Origin: Winogradskya humida
GTDB lineage: Bacteria > Actinomycetota > Actinomycetes > Mycobacteriales > Micromonosporaceae
NCBI RefSeq assembly: GCF_016862215.1
Contig: NZ_BOMN01000060.1
Span: 26,790-90,789, forward strand
Direction: 5' to 3'
DNA: 64,000 nt
Positions 17,420 through 25,737 of this stretch are shown one piece after another. The notes under the pieces were generated by a model, which saw only the letters and a program-made list of their open reading frames with translations, had not been told where the DNA came from and made no database searches. A program made the position numbers and the translations under genes. Numbering within the stretch: the stretch's first letter is position 1; each line of letters opens with the position of its first letter.

Positions 17420-18322
17420 TCAGCGCGTGCCGAGGGTGGCGGTTCGGAGGATGTTGAGTGTGGATTCATGGGGGTGGTCGAGGGTGGCCTGGGATTCGTC
17501 GGTGAGGGCGGTCAAGCGGGCCACCTCGGTGTCGGTCAGGGTGGCGGCGATGTCGGATGCGGTGAGGTTGGCGCGTAGGTGGGCCGGGTTGGCTGTGCCG
17601 GGGATGAGGACGATGGCGGGGGAGCGGCGCAGGAGCCAGGCCAGGGCGATCTGGGCCGGTGTCGCGCCGAGGCGCTGGGCGGGGGCGGTCAGGCCGGTGT
17701 GGCCGGTGAGTTGCCCGGAGGCCAGGGGGTAGTAGGGCACGAACATGATGTCCTGGGCCTCGCAGTCGGCGAGGACCTGGACGCCGCTGCGGTCGAGCAG
17801 GTTGAAGCGGTTCTGCACGGCGGCGATCGGGGTCAGCTTCTGCGCTCGGGCGAGCATCTCCGGGGATGCGCCGGACAGTCCGATCCGGCGGATCAGGCCC
17901 TGGTCGCGCAGCTCGACGAGGGCGCCGAGTGAATCCTCCAGCGGCACGTCGCTCTCCAGGCCGCCGTAGTCGCCGCTCAGCCGCAGGTAGGTCAGGTCGC
18001 TCACGTCCGTACCCAGATCGGTCAGGGACTCGTGGACCTGCCGGCGGATCGTGTCCGGGTGATCGGTGACGATCCATGATCCGGTCGGGCCGCGGCCCGC
18101 GCCGACCTTGTTGCCGATGATGACGTCCTCGGGGAAGGGGCGCAGTGCCTCCCCGATCAGTTGGTTCACGGTCCGGGGCCCGTAGGCGTTCGCGGTGTCG
18201 AAGAACGTGACTCCCAGTTCGACCGCCAGGCGCAGCACCCGCCGCGCCGACTCGGGGTCATCCGGCAGGCCCAGGACGTTCGGGCCGGCGAGCTGCATGG
18301 CGCCGTATCCGACTCGGTTCAT
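17420..18322 (-). CDS. Aldo/keto reductase
   Basis: A 300-residue TIM-barrel oxidoreductase with FFDTANAYGP (catalytic Asp and Tyr), IIGNKVG (catalytic Lys) and NRFNLLDR. The family reduces aldehydes or ketones with NADPH. The position that usually carries the active-site His (DLxxLH) reads DLTYLRLSG, so it is Arg here; this could alter the substrate or weaken catalysis. It is transcribed divergently from a TetR gene, with repeated operator-like elements between the two, and is therefore the likely target of that regulator. Confidence 0.85.
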   Translation of the reverse strand: MNRVGYGAMQLAGPNVLGLPDDPESARRVLRLAVELGVTFFDTANAYGPRTVNQLIGEALRPFPEDVIIGNKVGAGRGPTGSWIVTDHPDTIRRQVHESLTDLGTDVSDLTYLRLSGDYGGLESDVPLEDSLGALVELRDQGLIRRIGLSGASPEMLARAQKLTPIAAVQNRFNLLDRSGVQVLADCEAQDIMFVPYYPLASGQLTGHTGLTAPAQRLGATPAQIALAWLLRRSPAIVLIPGTANPAHLRANLTASDIAATLTDTEVARLTALTDESQATLDHPHESTLNILRTATLGTR

Positions 18323-18337
18323 CGTTCGCTCCCTGCT

Positions 18338-18405
18338 CGTATCACTGCCACGCTGAATCGCGTAGCACTGTATGAGTCAGTGATACGCCTAATGGCGTAG
18401 CATTG
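18338..18405. promoter_or_regulatory. Operator cluster between AKR and TetR genes
   Basis: The element CGTATCACTG or CGTAGCACTG occurs at 18338-18347 and 18361-18370, as an inverted copy at 18378-18387, and as GCGTAGCATTG at 18395-18405. The copies 18360-18370 and 18378-18388 form an 11-bp inverted repeat with one mismatch around a 7-base spacer. The arrangement fills the divergent promoter region and fits binding by the adjacent TetR protein. Confidence 0.65.
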
Positions 18406-18409
18406 CAAC

Positions 18410-19111
18410 GTGGATGACGCGAAGACCCGTACCCGGCGGCAGATCCTCGAGGTGGCGGCCGGGATCCTGGAGCGGGAAGGGGCCCAGGCGGTCTCGACCC
18501 GCTCGGTCGCCACGGCGGCCGGCATCCGGGCGGCGTCGCTCTACCAGCTGTTCGGCGACAAGGACGGGCTGCTGGCAGCCCTGGCCATCCACGCCTTCGA
18601 CCTCTACCTGGCCGAGAAGAACACGCTGACACCCAGCGGTGACCCGGTCGACGACATGCGCCGCGGCTGGGACATCCACGTGGACTTCGGGCTGCGGCAC
18701 CCGGCCTTCTACCTGCTGATGTTCGGCACCGACCGGCCCGGTCGCCGCCCGCCGGCCGGCGAGGTGGCCCACGGGCTGCTGCTGAAGTTCCTCGACCGGA
18801 TCGCCGACGCCGGCCGGCTCCGGGTCCCGGTCGCGATGGCAGCGGGCCTCTGCCAGGCGGCCGTCGTCGGCGTCACGCTGTCCCTGATCGGTGCCCCGGA
18901 CGGCGAGCGTGACCCGGAGGTCTCCGTCCGGATGCGTAACACCCTCATCGACTCCCTCATCACCGACCCGCCCGCGGTCGTGGATGCCACCGTCGCCTCA
19001 CGAGCCCTCGCCCTCGACGCGGCCCTCGCCGCCACCGACGACCCCACGCTTCCCCTCCGCCCGACCGAGGCCGCCCTCCTGCACGACTGGCTCCAGCAAC
19101 TCGCCCGATAA
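18410..19111 (+). CDS. TetR family regulator
   Basis: A 233-residue protein with an N-terminal TetR helix-turn-helix (VATAAGIRAASLYQLFGDKD, residues about 30-50) and an all-helical ligand domain. GTG start at 18410. It is divergent from the aldo/keto reductase gene, and the 87 bp between them carry a repeated palindromic element, so it probably represses the pair until a ligand, perhaps a reductase substrate, binds. The ligand is unknown. Confidence 0.88.
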   Translation: MDDAKTRTRRQILEVAAGILEREGAQAVSTRSVATAAGIRAASLYQLFGDKDGLLAALAIHAFDLYLAEKNTLTPSGDPVDDMRRGWDIHVDFGLRHPAFYLLMFGTDRPGRRPPAGEVAHGLLLKFLDRIADAGRLRVPVAMAAGLCQAAVVGVTLSLIGAPDGERDPEVSVRMRNTLIDSLITDPPAVVDATVASRALALDAALAATDDPTLPLRPTEAALLHDWLQQLAR

Positions 19112-19128
19112 CGGCGCAACGCACCAGC

Positions 19129-19208
19129 CGTGCCCGGATTGGGTGGAGCGGTACGTCCGTCGTGCCCGGATTGGGTAGAACGACGCCCTTGTCGTGCCCG
19201 GATCGGGC
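19129..19208. repeat. 32-bp-period tandem repeat, three copies
   Basis: The 16-bp core CGTGCCCGGATTGGGT begins at 19129 and 19161, and a copy with two changes begins at 19193, giving an exact 32-bp period. The intervening 16 bases are loosely similar (GTACGTC, CGACGCC). It starts 17 bp after the TetR gene ends. Confidence 0.85.
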
Positions 19209-19535
19209 GTGCGACGTGGCCACTGAGGCCGGATCAGGCCGCGGCGCACCCGCAGGCACCGGTCTGGGCCGCGGCGATGGGATCGGATGGGGATGGCGCG
19301 GCGCGCGTGGGGGTCGATCGGAGAGCGCGGCGCGCCCGGGATGACCATGCTGGGCTGCTTGTGTTGATGACTATCCAGATTGCGCGGTGCCGGTGTGACC
19401 CGATCGGATGGTGGTGACTCTCCGATACGGATCATTCAGGGGATTGTGGCTTTCGCACCTTTTGGCGGTGGGTGGGGGGACCTGCTCAGGGTTGCCTTTG
19501 GATTACTCAGTGATGGCGCCGGAGGGGCTTTTGCG

Positions 19536-19555
19536 ACGCACTGTAAAGAGTGCGT
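19536..19555. promoter_or_regulatory. Inverted repeat upstream of the sigma factor gene
   Basis: ACGCACT (19536-19542) and AGTGCGT (19549-19555) pair perfectly around GTAAAG. It could be an operator or hairpin in the leader of the sigma gene, which starts 333 bp downstream. Confidence 0.35.
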
Positions 19556-19887
19556 AACGGGCTGCTGATGCGGCATCGTCCGAGCGTGTGGGATGCGCAC
19601 TGCGCGTCTGTCGTTGCAGCCGTTTCGCTGAGTATTATTCGCGTGCCCCGGGGGTCGCATCGGCTCCCATGGATGTAGCGCCCCCTGTTGCGCGTCCTGG
19701 ACTCCCCGTGTTCGGCGGGGTGACCGGTCGTGCCCATACGCGCTTTGAACCGGAGGAATCTCTTGCGACTGCGCGTCCATGCTCCCGCGCCTCCGCACTG
19801 CCCGGAAATTTTCCCGATCGCTTTGATCCCGGCGGGCACACTGGCCCGTACTAGGGGCGACGGGGAAAGCACCGGCAGGAGGAATCG

Positions 19888-20565
19888 ATGCATGCGACGG
19901 TCATGGAGCGGCTCGCGCCGGAACGGGTGGGCGTCATGACACAGCAGCGTTCCGGAGGCCGGTGGCAGGCTCTCGACGGAGGCCGTAGTGCTGGCAATGA
20001 TGACGGCGTGATGCCGCGACAGGCCCGCCATGAGGCCGGGTCCGCGACCGCGAGTCACGAGGACACGCTTGTCCGGATGCTCTACGAGGAGCATGCGGGA
20101 CCGCTGCTGATGTTCGTCCTCCGCCTCACCGGCGGGGACAGGCAGCGGGCCGAGGACATCGTTCAGGAGACGCTGCTGCGGGCGTGGCGTAATGCCCACC
20201 GGCTCGGCGCTCAGGGGCAGCAGTCGCTGCGGCCCTGGCTGGTCACGGTGGCGCGGCGGATCGCGATCGACGATCACCGCAGCGTCAGTGCCCGCCCGCC
20301 GGAGACGTACGACCGCGAGCTGGAGAGTTTCCCCAGCACGGCCGACGACACCGATCGGGTGCTGCAGCTGATGACGGTGACCGACGCGCTCAAGACGCTG
20401 AGCCAGTCGCACCGCGAGATCCTTGTCGAAACGTACTTCCGGGGCAAGACGGTCCCGGAGGCCGCGGATGTGCTCGGCCTGCCTCTCGGCACGGCCAAGT
20501 CGCGGGTGTATTACGCCCTGCGGGCCCTGCGTACGGCTCTGCAGCAGCGGGGGGTGACCGAGTAA
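19888..20565 (+). CDS. ECF-type RNA polymerase sigma factor
   Basis: A 225-residue sigma-70 family protein with only regions 2 and 4: region 2 (LRLTGGDRQRAEDIVQETLL with AWRNAHRL) and region 4 (EILVETYFRGKTVPEAADVL, GTAKSRVYYALRALR). It directs RNA polymerase to a small regulon. An ideal AGGAGG sits before the ATG, making 19888 the start and giving an about 50-residue extra N-terminus. It overlaps the next gene at TAATG, so sigma and anti-sigma are coupled. The group resembles SigK/SigL-like sigmas; this is a judgement by eye. Confidence 0.9.
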   Translation: MHATVMERLAPERVGVMTQQRSGGRWQALDGGRSAGNDDGVMPRQARHEAGSATASHEDTLVRMLYEEHAGPLLMFVLRLTGGDRQRAEDIVQETLLRAWRNAHRLGAQGQQSLRPWLVTVARRIAIDDHRSVSARPPETYDRELESFPSTADDTDRVLQLMTVTDALKTLSQSHREILVETYFRGKTVPEAADVLGLPLGTAKSRVYYALRALRTALQQRGVTE

Positions 20566-21341
20566 TGACGCAGGAACAACACTTCGACGTCGCCGCGTAC
20601 GCCCTCGGCGTGCTTGACGAGCGTGACGCGGAACGGTTCGAGGATCATCTGATCGACTGTCCGGCCTGTGCGATCGAGCTGGAGTCGCTGCTGCCGGTGG
20701 TGGACATCCTCAGTGATGTCGACGCCGACGCGCTGGTGGCCACCGAGCAGTCGCGCAAGGACGGCCTGGTCCTCAAGAAGATGATCGGCGAGGTTCGCAC
20801 GGAGCGGCGCAAGGCGAACAGCCGGCGGCTCTACACGCTGGCCGCCGCGGTTGTCGTCTTCGCGATGCTGTCGGTCGGCGCGCTCTTCGCCGGTGGCCAG
20901 TGGTTCGCCCCCGAGAAGTCGAGCGGCACGACGGTGGCGGAGGGGTCGAGCAAGACGCTGGACCCGCTGCCCGATCCCGGAGACGGCATCGGTGTCGGTG
21001 GCCCGGACCTCAAGGGCGAACTGGTCGGTGGCCAGGATCCCCGCACCGGCGTGAAGCTCCAGGTGGCGTATGAGGAGAAGGACTGGGGCACCCAGGTCTC
21101 CTTCGCGGTCGCCAACATCTCCGGGCCGAAGGCGTGCCGGCTCGTCGCCGTGCGTCAGGACGGCACCACCGAGGTCCTCTCCACCTGGACCGTGGGGGAG
21201 AAGGGTTGGGGCACCGCCGCGCAGAAGGAGCCGCTGCTGCTGCAGGCTGCCACGGCGCTGCCGAAGAGCGACATCGCGCATGTCCAGGTTCAGGAAGTCG
21301 ACTCGAAGGGTGATGCGGAGACACTGGTCCGCGTTCCCTGA
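20565..21341 (+). CDS. Membrane anti-sigma factor (zinc-binding type)
   Basis: A 258-residue protein. The N-terminal half has the ZAS-type Hx3CxxC (HLIDCPACAIELE, about residue 28) that clamps ECF sigmas; a single transmembrane helix follows (LYTLAAAVVVFAMLSVGALF, about residues 87-106), and an outside domain of about 145 residues forms a beta-rich tail. Its ATG overlaps the sigma stop codon. The usual model is that a signal outside the membrane, or redox or proteolysis, releases the sigma factor. It is followed by a rho-independent-type terminator. Confidence 0.85.
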   Translation: MTQEQHFDVAAYALGVLDERDAERFEDHLIDCPACAIELESLLPVVDILSDVDADALVATEQSRKDGLVLKKMIGEVRTERRKANSRRLYTLAAAVVVFAMLSVGALFAGGQWFAPEKSSGTTVAEGSSKTLDPLPDPGDGIGVGGPDLKGELVGGQDPRTGVKLQVAYEEKDWGTQVSFAVANISGPKACRLVAVRQDGTTEVLSTWTVGEKGWGTAAQKEPLLLQAATALPKSDIAHVQVQEVDSKGDAETLVRVP

Positions 21342-21357
21342 TCCAGCACTGAAACAG

Positions 21358-21390
21358 GCCCGGCCATCCGAAAAGGGTGGCCGGGCTTTT
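21358..21390 (+). terminator. Rho-independent-type terminator after the sigma/anti-sigma pair
   Basis: GCCCGGCCA (21358-21366) pairs with TGGCCGGGC (21378-21386), and TTTT follows at 21387-21390. It lies 17 bp after the anti-sigma stop codon and separates the pair from the lipoprotein gene. Confidence 0.8.
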
Positions 21391-21595
21391 GTGTTGCCCC
21401 GAAGTGGACGCAGCGAAATCACGCAATTACAGCCCGCGACGAAGACTGTGAAAGGCCAATCATTTACGGATCGTGGCGGCGAAGGGTTCAAAGAAAAAAC
21501 TGGGAAATTGATCGGTGGATTTCTTCAACCATGGCGGCACCGGCGCCGTACTACAGCGCGGACACGGAGATGAATGATCACAGTGGAGGGCTCTC

Positions 21596-22321
21596 GTGGT
21601 ACCGGTGAAGCGAAAGTTGATCGTCGTCAGCGCTGCGATCGCGGCGGCGTTCGCGCTGCCCGGTTGTGCCCCGGCCGGATACGGCGGTGGGGACACCGCC
21701 ACCGCTGACTATGGCGCGGAGCCCGCGGCGAACGCCGTAGCGGCCACCCCCGGTGCGACCGAGGGGGCAACCCCCGGCGCCACCGCCTCACCCGGCGCGG
21801 AGACGGAGGAGGGCGCGGACGAGTCCGGCGCCACCGAGCTCAGCGACGACGAGGTCACCTCCGCGCTCAAGGCCACGTCGGTCAAGCGGATGGGCGAGAC
21901 GGTCCAGAACCAGGACGGCTTCGTTCTCTACCGCTTCGACAAGGACAAGGCGAAGCCCGAGGCGGTCTCCAACTGCAAGGGTGACTGCGCCAAGGTGTGG
22001 CCGGCCGCCGTGATCAACAAGGGTGAGACGCCCAAGCTGGAGGGTGTGGACGCGAAGCTCGTCGGCACCGTCAAGCGCGAGGACGGCACGCTGCAGCTGA
22101 CCCTGGACAACTGGCCCCTCTACACCTACATCGGTGACAAGGAGCCGGGCCAGTGGAAGGGCCAGAACGTCGCGGCCGCCTGGTTCGTCATCACCCCCGA
22201 AGGCAAGAAGAACCTGACCTGTCTGCCGGCCGTCTCGAAGGCCGTCGCGCCGCCGAAGGAAGAGGCCGCGGACACCGGTGGTGACGCCGGTTCTGACAGC
22301 GGGTCCGACTACAGCTACTGA
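21596..22321 (+). CDS. Secreted lipoprotein with COG4315-type repeats
   Basis: A 241-residue exported lipoprotein: basic N-terminus, hydrophobic helix and a lipobox ALPGC (Cys about 24). An Ala/Thr/Gly/Glu-rich linker (about 30-85) is followed by two repeats of the 'secreted repeat of unknown function' (GFVLYRFDKD..CKGDCAKVWPA and WPLYTYIGDKEPGQWKGQNV). GTG start at 21596 with GGAGGG upstream. The family is often near ECF sigma genes in actinomycetes, and the position suggests it belongs to the regulon of the sigma upstream. Function unknown; a role in redox or cell-envelope stress is sometimes proposed. Confidence 0.8.
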   Translation: MVPVKRKLIVVSAAIAAAFALPGCAPAGYGGGDTATADYGAEPAANAVAATPGATEGATPGATASPGAETEEGADESGATELSDDEVTSALKATSVKRMGETVQNQDGFVLYRFDKDKAKPEAVSNCKGDCAKVWPAAVINKGETPKLEGVDAKLVGTVKREDGTLQLTLDNWPLYTYIGDKEPGQWKGQNVAAAWFVITPEGKKNLTCLPAVSKAVAPPKEEAADTGGDAGSDSGSDYSY

Positions 22322-22343
22322 GTGCTCGCGCACTCGTGAGTGC
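22320..22343 (+). terminator. Overlapping alternative hairpins after the lipoprotein gene
   Basis: GAGTGC (22320-22325) can pair with GCACTC (22330-22335), while that same GCACTC can instead pair with GAGTGC at 22338-22343. The two stems exclude each other and begin at the stop codon. It may be a terminator or a simple switch. Confidence 0.4.
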
Positions 22344-22489
22344 GTCGAATCAGCGCTCATAAGTCTTCTTTAAATCGGTTCGGTACGAGCCTTGTTCCAT
22401 TGCGACACAGCACTGATTGCTCCTAGCGTTTCCAGCGTTCCGCACGTTCGCCGGAATCGTTTTCCCATCCGTTGTCGGAGGTGTAAAAG

Positions 22490-23278
22490 ATGATTGCCGC
22501 CCGCTCCTCACGCCGGCTTCGCCGCTCGTCTGTGGGCGTACTGGCAATGGCCCTGGCGTTCGTGCTGGCTCCCGCCGGCGTCGCCCGGGCTGCCGACGGT
22601 GTCCCGGTCCCGCCCAACACCGGGCTGACCGACGACGGTGCGGGAACGGTCTCCGCGGCCGACAAGGACTTCGTCATCAAGGTCCGGCTCGCCGGGCTCT
22701 GGGAGATCCCCGCCGGGAACATGGCCCAGGAGAAGTCGGACGACGAGAATCTCCGGAAGTTCAGCAAGTCGATCTCCGAACAGCACGTGATTCTCGACAA
22801 GTTCGACATCGCGGTCGCCAAGAAGCTCGGGATCGAGCTTCCGAACGTGCCGAACAATGACCAGCAGGGCTGGCTCGACGAGATGGCAGCGGCGAAGACC
22901 GGCAAGCAGTTCGACCAGATCTACGTCGATCGGCTGCGCGCTGCTCACGGCAAGATCTTCCCGGCCATCGGAACGATCCGGGCAAGTACCCGCAACGACT
23001 CGGTCCGCAAGCTGGCGCAGCAGGCCAACCAGTTCGTCATGACGCACATGACGCTGCTGGAGAGCAGCGGGATCGTCGACTACGGCGCACTGCCGACGGC
23101 GGCCGCCCCGGCCGTCACGGGCAAGGGCCCGGTCCCGGTCGACAACGCGATGCTGGCGGCGGCGAGCAGCTCGGGTGGCGTACCCGGAGTGAGCACCTCG
23201 GTCATTCTCCTTGTCCTCGCCGGCGCCCTCGTGGCCGGCGTAGTGACCACGATGCGCATCTTCCGGCGCGGTAGCTAG
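22490..23278 (+). CDS. DUF4142-type exported protein
   Basis: A 262-residue protein with an N-terminal signal segment (SSVGVLAMALAFVLAPAGVA, cleavage near ARAAD), a mostly helical DUF4142 domain (about 55-205: DKDFVIKVRLAGLWEIPAGN, QHVILDKFDIAVAKKLGIEL) and a C-terminal membrane helix with a short basic tail (VILLVLAGALVAGVV..RIFRRGS). DUF4142 is ferritin-like in predicted shape; its role is unknown. GGAGG precedes the ATG. It belongs to the run of exported proteins downstream of the sigma/anti-sigma pair. Confidence 0.8.
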   Translation: MIAARSSRRLRRSSVGVLAMALAFVLAPAGVARAADGVPVPPNTGLTDDGAGTVSAADKDFVIKVRLAGLWEIPAGNMAQEKSDDENLRKFSKSISEQHVILDKFDIAVAKKLGIELPNVPNNDQQGWLDEMAAAKTGKQFDQIYVDRLRAAHGKIFPAIGTIRASTRNDSVRKLAQQANQFVMTHMTLLESSGIVDYGALPTAAAPAVTGKGPVPVDNAMLAAASSSGGVPGVSTSVILLVLAGALVAGVVTTMRIFRRGS

Positions 23279-23388
23279 AGCAACAGAGCAACCCGCAATT
23301 CCAGATCTGGTCAGCACAGACCCGGTCAAAGGCTCAACCCCCGGCGGCTCCACCGTCCGCCACCTGTGGACACAGAAAGGTGTCAGCA

Positions 23389-24489
23389 ATGCGAAGGTCG
23401 CACTACCGGAGCGAATCCAGGTTCCCCGCATGGTTCACCGGTCGGCGCCGGATCATCGCCGCCGTTGCCACCGTGGTTGCTTTCGGCAGCATCGTCACCG
23501 TCACGCAGGTGTCGGACGCGAGCACCAAGAGCCGTAACCAGCAGCGCGCTCTCGCCGCCTGTAACAACATCCAGGCGCCGAAGAAGTCGAAGCTGTCGAC
23601 GGAGACGAAGACCGGCACGTACACCACCGGAAACGGCAAGGTGACCCAGCACGCCGACGACGGTGCGGGCGACGTGCCCACCACCGAGACGCTGCGCAAG
23701 CGTTGCCGCGACTGGATGAACGGCAACACGGGCGGCAACAACGGCGGCAACAACGGTGGCGCTGCCAGCCCCGCACCCTCCGGCAGCACCGCGGCCGGTG
23801 GCGGTAACAACGGTGGCGGCAACAACAACGGTGGCGGTAACAACAACGGCGGTGGCGCGACCACGGCTCCGACCACCCCGGCCACCCCGCCGCCCGGTGC
23901 CGGTCTCGGCATCCTGACCAACAGCTGCGACACGAGCAACCTGGACGCCCACACCGGTTTCCAGGACGGCAACCGCTGTGTCTCCACCGAGTTCGGTGAG
24001 GTCGGCGTCGCCGCGAACAACCCGTCGCTGCTGATCACCGAGATTCCGACCAACGTCGCCGTCGGTCAGGCGTTCACCATCAAGGTGAGCACCCGCAACC
24101 TGATCCGTGACCGCTTCCTCGCGGCCGGCCAGGGTGGCTACTACGTCGAGTCGTCGGTGCTGCAGAACGGTCTCGTCCGCGGTCACTTCCACACCGCCTG
24201 CCGCGTGCTGGACAGCACCGACGAGGCTCCGGACCCGGAGCCCGTGCCCGCGTTCTTCGTCGCCACCGAGGACAGCAAGGGTGGTGCCGCCCCCGACGTG
24301 GTGAACATCCAGGTTCCCGGCCTGCCGACCGAGGGCACCTTCCAGTGCTCCTCGTGGGCCGGTGACGGTTCGCACCGTATCCCGATGATGCAGCGCGCCA
24401 ACGAGACCCCGGCCTTCGACTCCGCCCGGGTCCAGGTCGGCGGCAACGGCGGTGGCGACAACGCTGACGGCGGGAACAACAACAACTGA
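23389..24489 (+). CDS. Exported protein with Asn/Gly-rich linker, unknown function
   Basis: A 366-residue protein with an N-terminal membrane or signal helix after a basic stretch (FTGRRRIIAAVATVVAFGSI). A Gly/Asn-repeat linker (about 115-160, NNGG repeats) separates a short N-terminal part from a C-terminal globular domain with several Cys residues (NSCDTSNLDAHTGFQDGNRC, HFHTACRVL, FQCSSWAGDG). I chose ATG 23389 because AAAGG lies 8 bases upstream. It ends in a second Gly/Asn run. I do not recognise the domain. It closes the set of three exported proteins after the sigma genes, suggesting a shared cell-envelope role. Confidence 0.75.
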   Translation: MRRSHYRSESRFPAWFTGRRRIIAAVATVVAFGSIVTVTQVSDASTKSRNQQRALAACNNIQAPKKSKLSTETKTGTYTTGNGKVTQHADDGAGDVPTTETLRKRCRDWMNGNTGGNNGGNNGGAASPAPSGSTAAGGGNNGGGNNNGGGNNNGGGATTAPTTPATPPPGAGLGILTNSCDTSNLDAHTGFQDGNRCVSTEFGEVGVAANNPSLLITEIPTNVAVGQAFTIKVSTRNLIRDRFLAAGQGGYYVESSVLQNGLVRGHFHTACRVLDSTDEAPDPEPVPAFFVATEDSKGGAAPDVVNIQVPGLPTEGTFQCSSWAGDGSHRIPMMQRANETPAFDSARVQVGGNGGGDNADGGNNNN

Positions 24490-24800
24490 GTACGGAGCCC
24501 TTCCGCTATCCGGGTAACCGACCCCCTCGGGGCACGCCAGTTCTGACATGGCGCAGCCCCGGCGGGGACCCCCCATCGGGAACCGGGCGTCGTCCATCCC
24601 CCTGAGGACGGCACCAGCGGCAGGCGTTCCGAGCACGGAAACGGCTGACGAAAGGAGGCGCGGGACCGGCTCGGATCGAGTTTCCAGCTCCATCACTGGG
24701 TGACATGCGGACCGACTCGGGTGTCCGTGTCCACCCACCCCGATGGCCCTGACCGGGAGCGCGGTCAGGGCCATCGGCATTTCCGCGTCCCGGACGTATA
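24490..24800. other. Intergenic region with terminator only
   Basis: This 311-bp region between the exported protein and the glycosylase gene contains the strong hairpin at 24740-24777 and no credible reading frame in either direction. Confidence 0.65.
24740..24777. terminator. Perfect 16-bp hairpin
   Basis: CCGATGGCCCTGACCG (24740-24755) and its exact complement (24762-24777) enclose a 6-base loop. It lies between the exported protein gene and the glycosylase gene and is the most stable stem in the window seen by eye. Confidence 0.75.
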
Positions 24801-25715
24801 GTGGCGCAGGTGAAGACGGTGGTCAGGCGGCTGAAAACGCCGGAGCACTACCACTTCACCCGGACGTTGCGGACGCTGCTCGTCGTGTCGCACGACCCCT
24901 GCGGCGAGCTCGCCGACGGAGAATTCCGGCTCTCCGCGCGTACCCCACAGGGTCCTGGAACTTTGCACCTCAGCAGAGCGGGCGCGGAGCTGACCGCGAC
25001 CACGCACGGCCCCGGCGCCGACTGGCTTGCCGAGCACGCCGACGCGATCGCCGGGCTCCGCGACGACCTGGGTGACTTCCCCGGGCTGGCCGCCGCCCAT
25101 CCGCTGATCGCCAGGCTGGCCCGCACGTTCTCGGGGCTACGGTTCCCGGCGACGTTCCAGGTGTTTCCCCGGCTGATCCGGGCGGTGCTGGAGCAGAAGG
25201 TCACCGGCATCGAGGCGCACCGCGCCTACCGGGCCATGGTCAAGCATTTCGGCGAGCCCGCGCCCGGCCCGGGCGGGCTGCTGCTCCCGCCGGACCCCGA
25301 GGCGGTCGCGGCCACCGCCTACTGGGTCTTCCACCCGTTCGGCGTCGAGCAGCGCCGCACCCAGGCACTGCTGCGCTGCGCGGCCGAGGCGGCCCGGCTG
25401 GAACGCTGCACCGACAGCGCCGAGGCGACCCGCAGACTCGTCGCCATCCCCGGGATCGGTCCGTGGACGGCGGCCGAGACGGTCCGCACGGCCTACGGCG
25501 ACGCGGACGCCGTCAGTGTCGGCGACTTCCATATCCCCAACACGGTGGCGTGGGCGCTGGCGGGGGAGGCCCGCGGCACGGACGCGCGGATGCTCGAGCT
25601 GCTGGAGCCGTTCGCCGGGCACCGTGGCCGGGTCTGCGAGCTGCTCGCGGCCGGCGGGATCATGGCACCGAAATTCGGCCCGCGGATGCCCATCCGGAGC
25701 TTTGCCCGCTTCTGA
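24801..25715 (+). CDS. AlkA-like HhH-GPD DNA glycosylase
   Basis: A 304-residue protein. The N-terminal part is the AlkA-type beta domain, followed by the HhH-GPD core: FPRLIRAVLEQKVTG, the hairpin LVAIPGIGPWTAAETV (about residue 214) and the catalytic Asp in AVSVGDFHIPN. It excises alkylated bases such as 3-methyladenine in base excision repair. The GTG at 24801 has no clear ribosome binding site; GTG 24810 is an alternative. It precedes a kinase gene and a HAD phosphatase by short gaps, so they may be co-transcribed. Confidence 0.85.
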   Translation: MAQVKTVVRRLKTPEHYHFTRTLRTLLVVSHDPCGELADGEFRLSARTPQGPGTLHLSRAGAELTATTHGPGADWLAEHADAIAGLRDDLGDFPGLAAAHPLIARLARTFSGLRFPATFQVFPRLIRAVLEQKVTGIEAHRAYRAMVKHFGEPAPGPGGLLLPPDPEAVAATAYWVFHPFGVEQRRTQALLRCAAEAARLERCTDSAEATRRLVAIPGIGPWTAAETVRTAYGDADAVSVGDFHIPNTVAWALAGEARGTDARMLELLEPFAGHRGRVCELLAAGGIMAPKFGPRMPIRSFARF

Positions 25716-25737
25716 GAAAAAAGGCACACTGCTAGGC

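Larger units (their letters stand above)
19112..19887. other. Long intergenic region upstream of the sigma gene
   Basis: This 776-bp gap holds a three-copy 32-bp-period repeat (19129-19208), a GC-rich segment with several GCGGCGCG-type runs, and an inverted repeat ACGCACT-N6-AGTGCGT at 19536-19555. Short frames within it have poor third-position GC bias and no ribosome binding site. I therefore see no protein gene; a long 5' leader or small RNA for the sigma operon cannot be excluded. Confidence 0.6.

Noticed and set aside
19129..19208. CRISPR array
   Set aside because: The period is 32 bp with only a 16-bp core; repeats are too short, the spacers are similar to each other and there are no cas genes.
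19380..19568. 62-residue plus-strand ORF
   Set aside because: Poor third-position GC bias and no ribosome site; likely chance.
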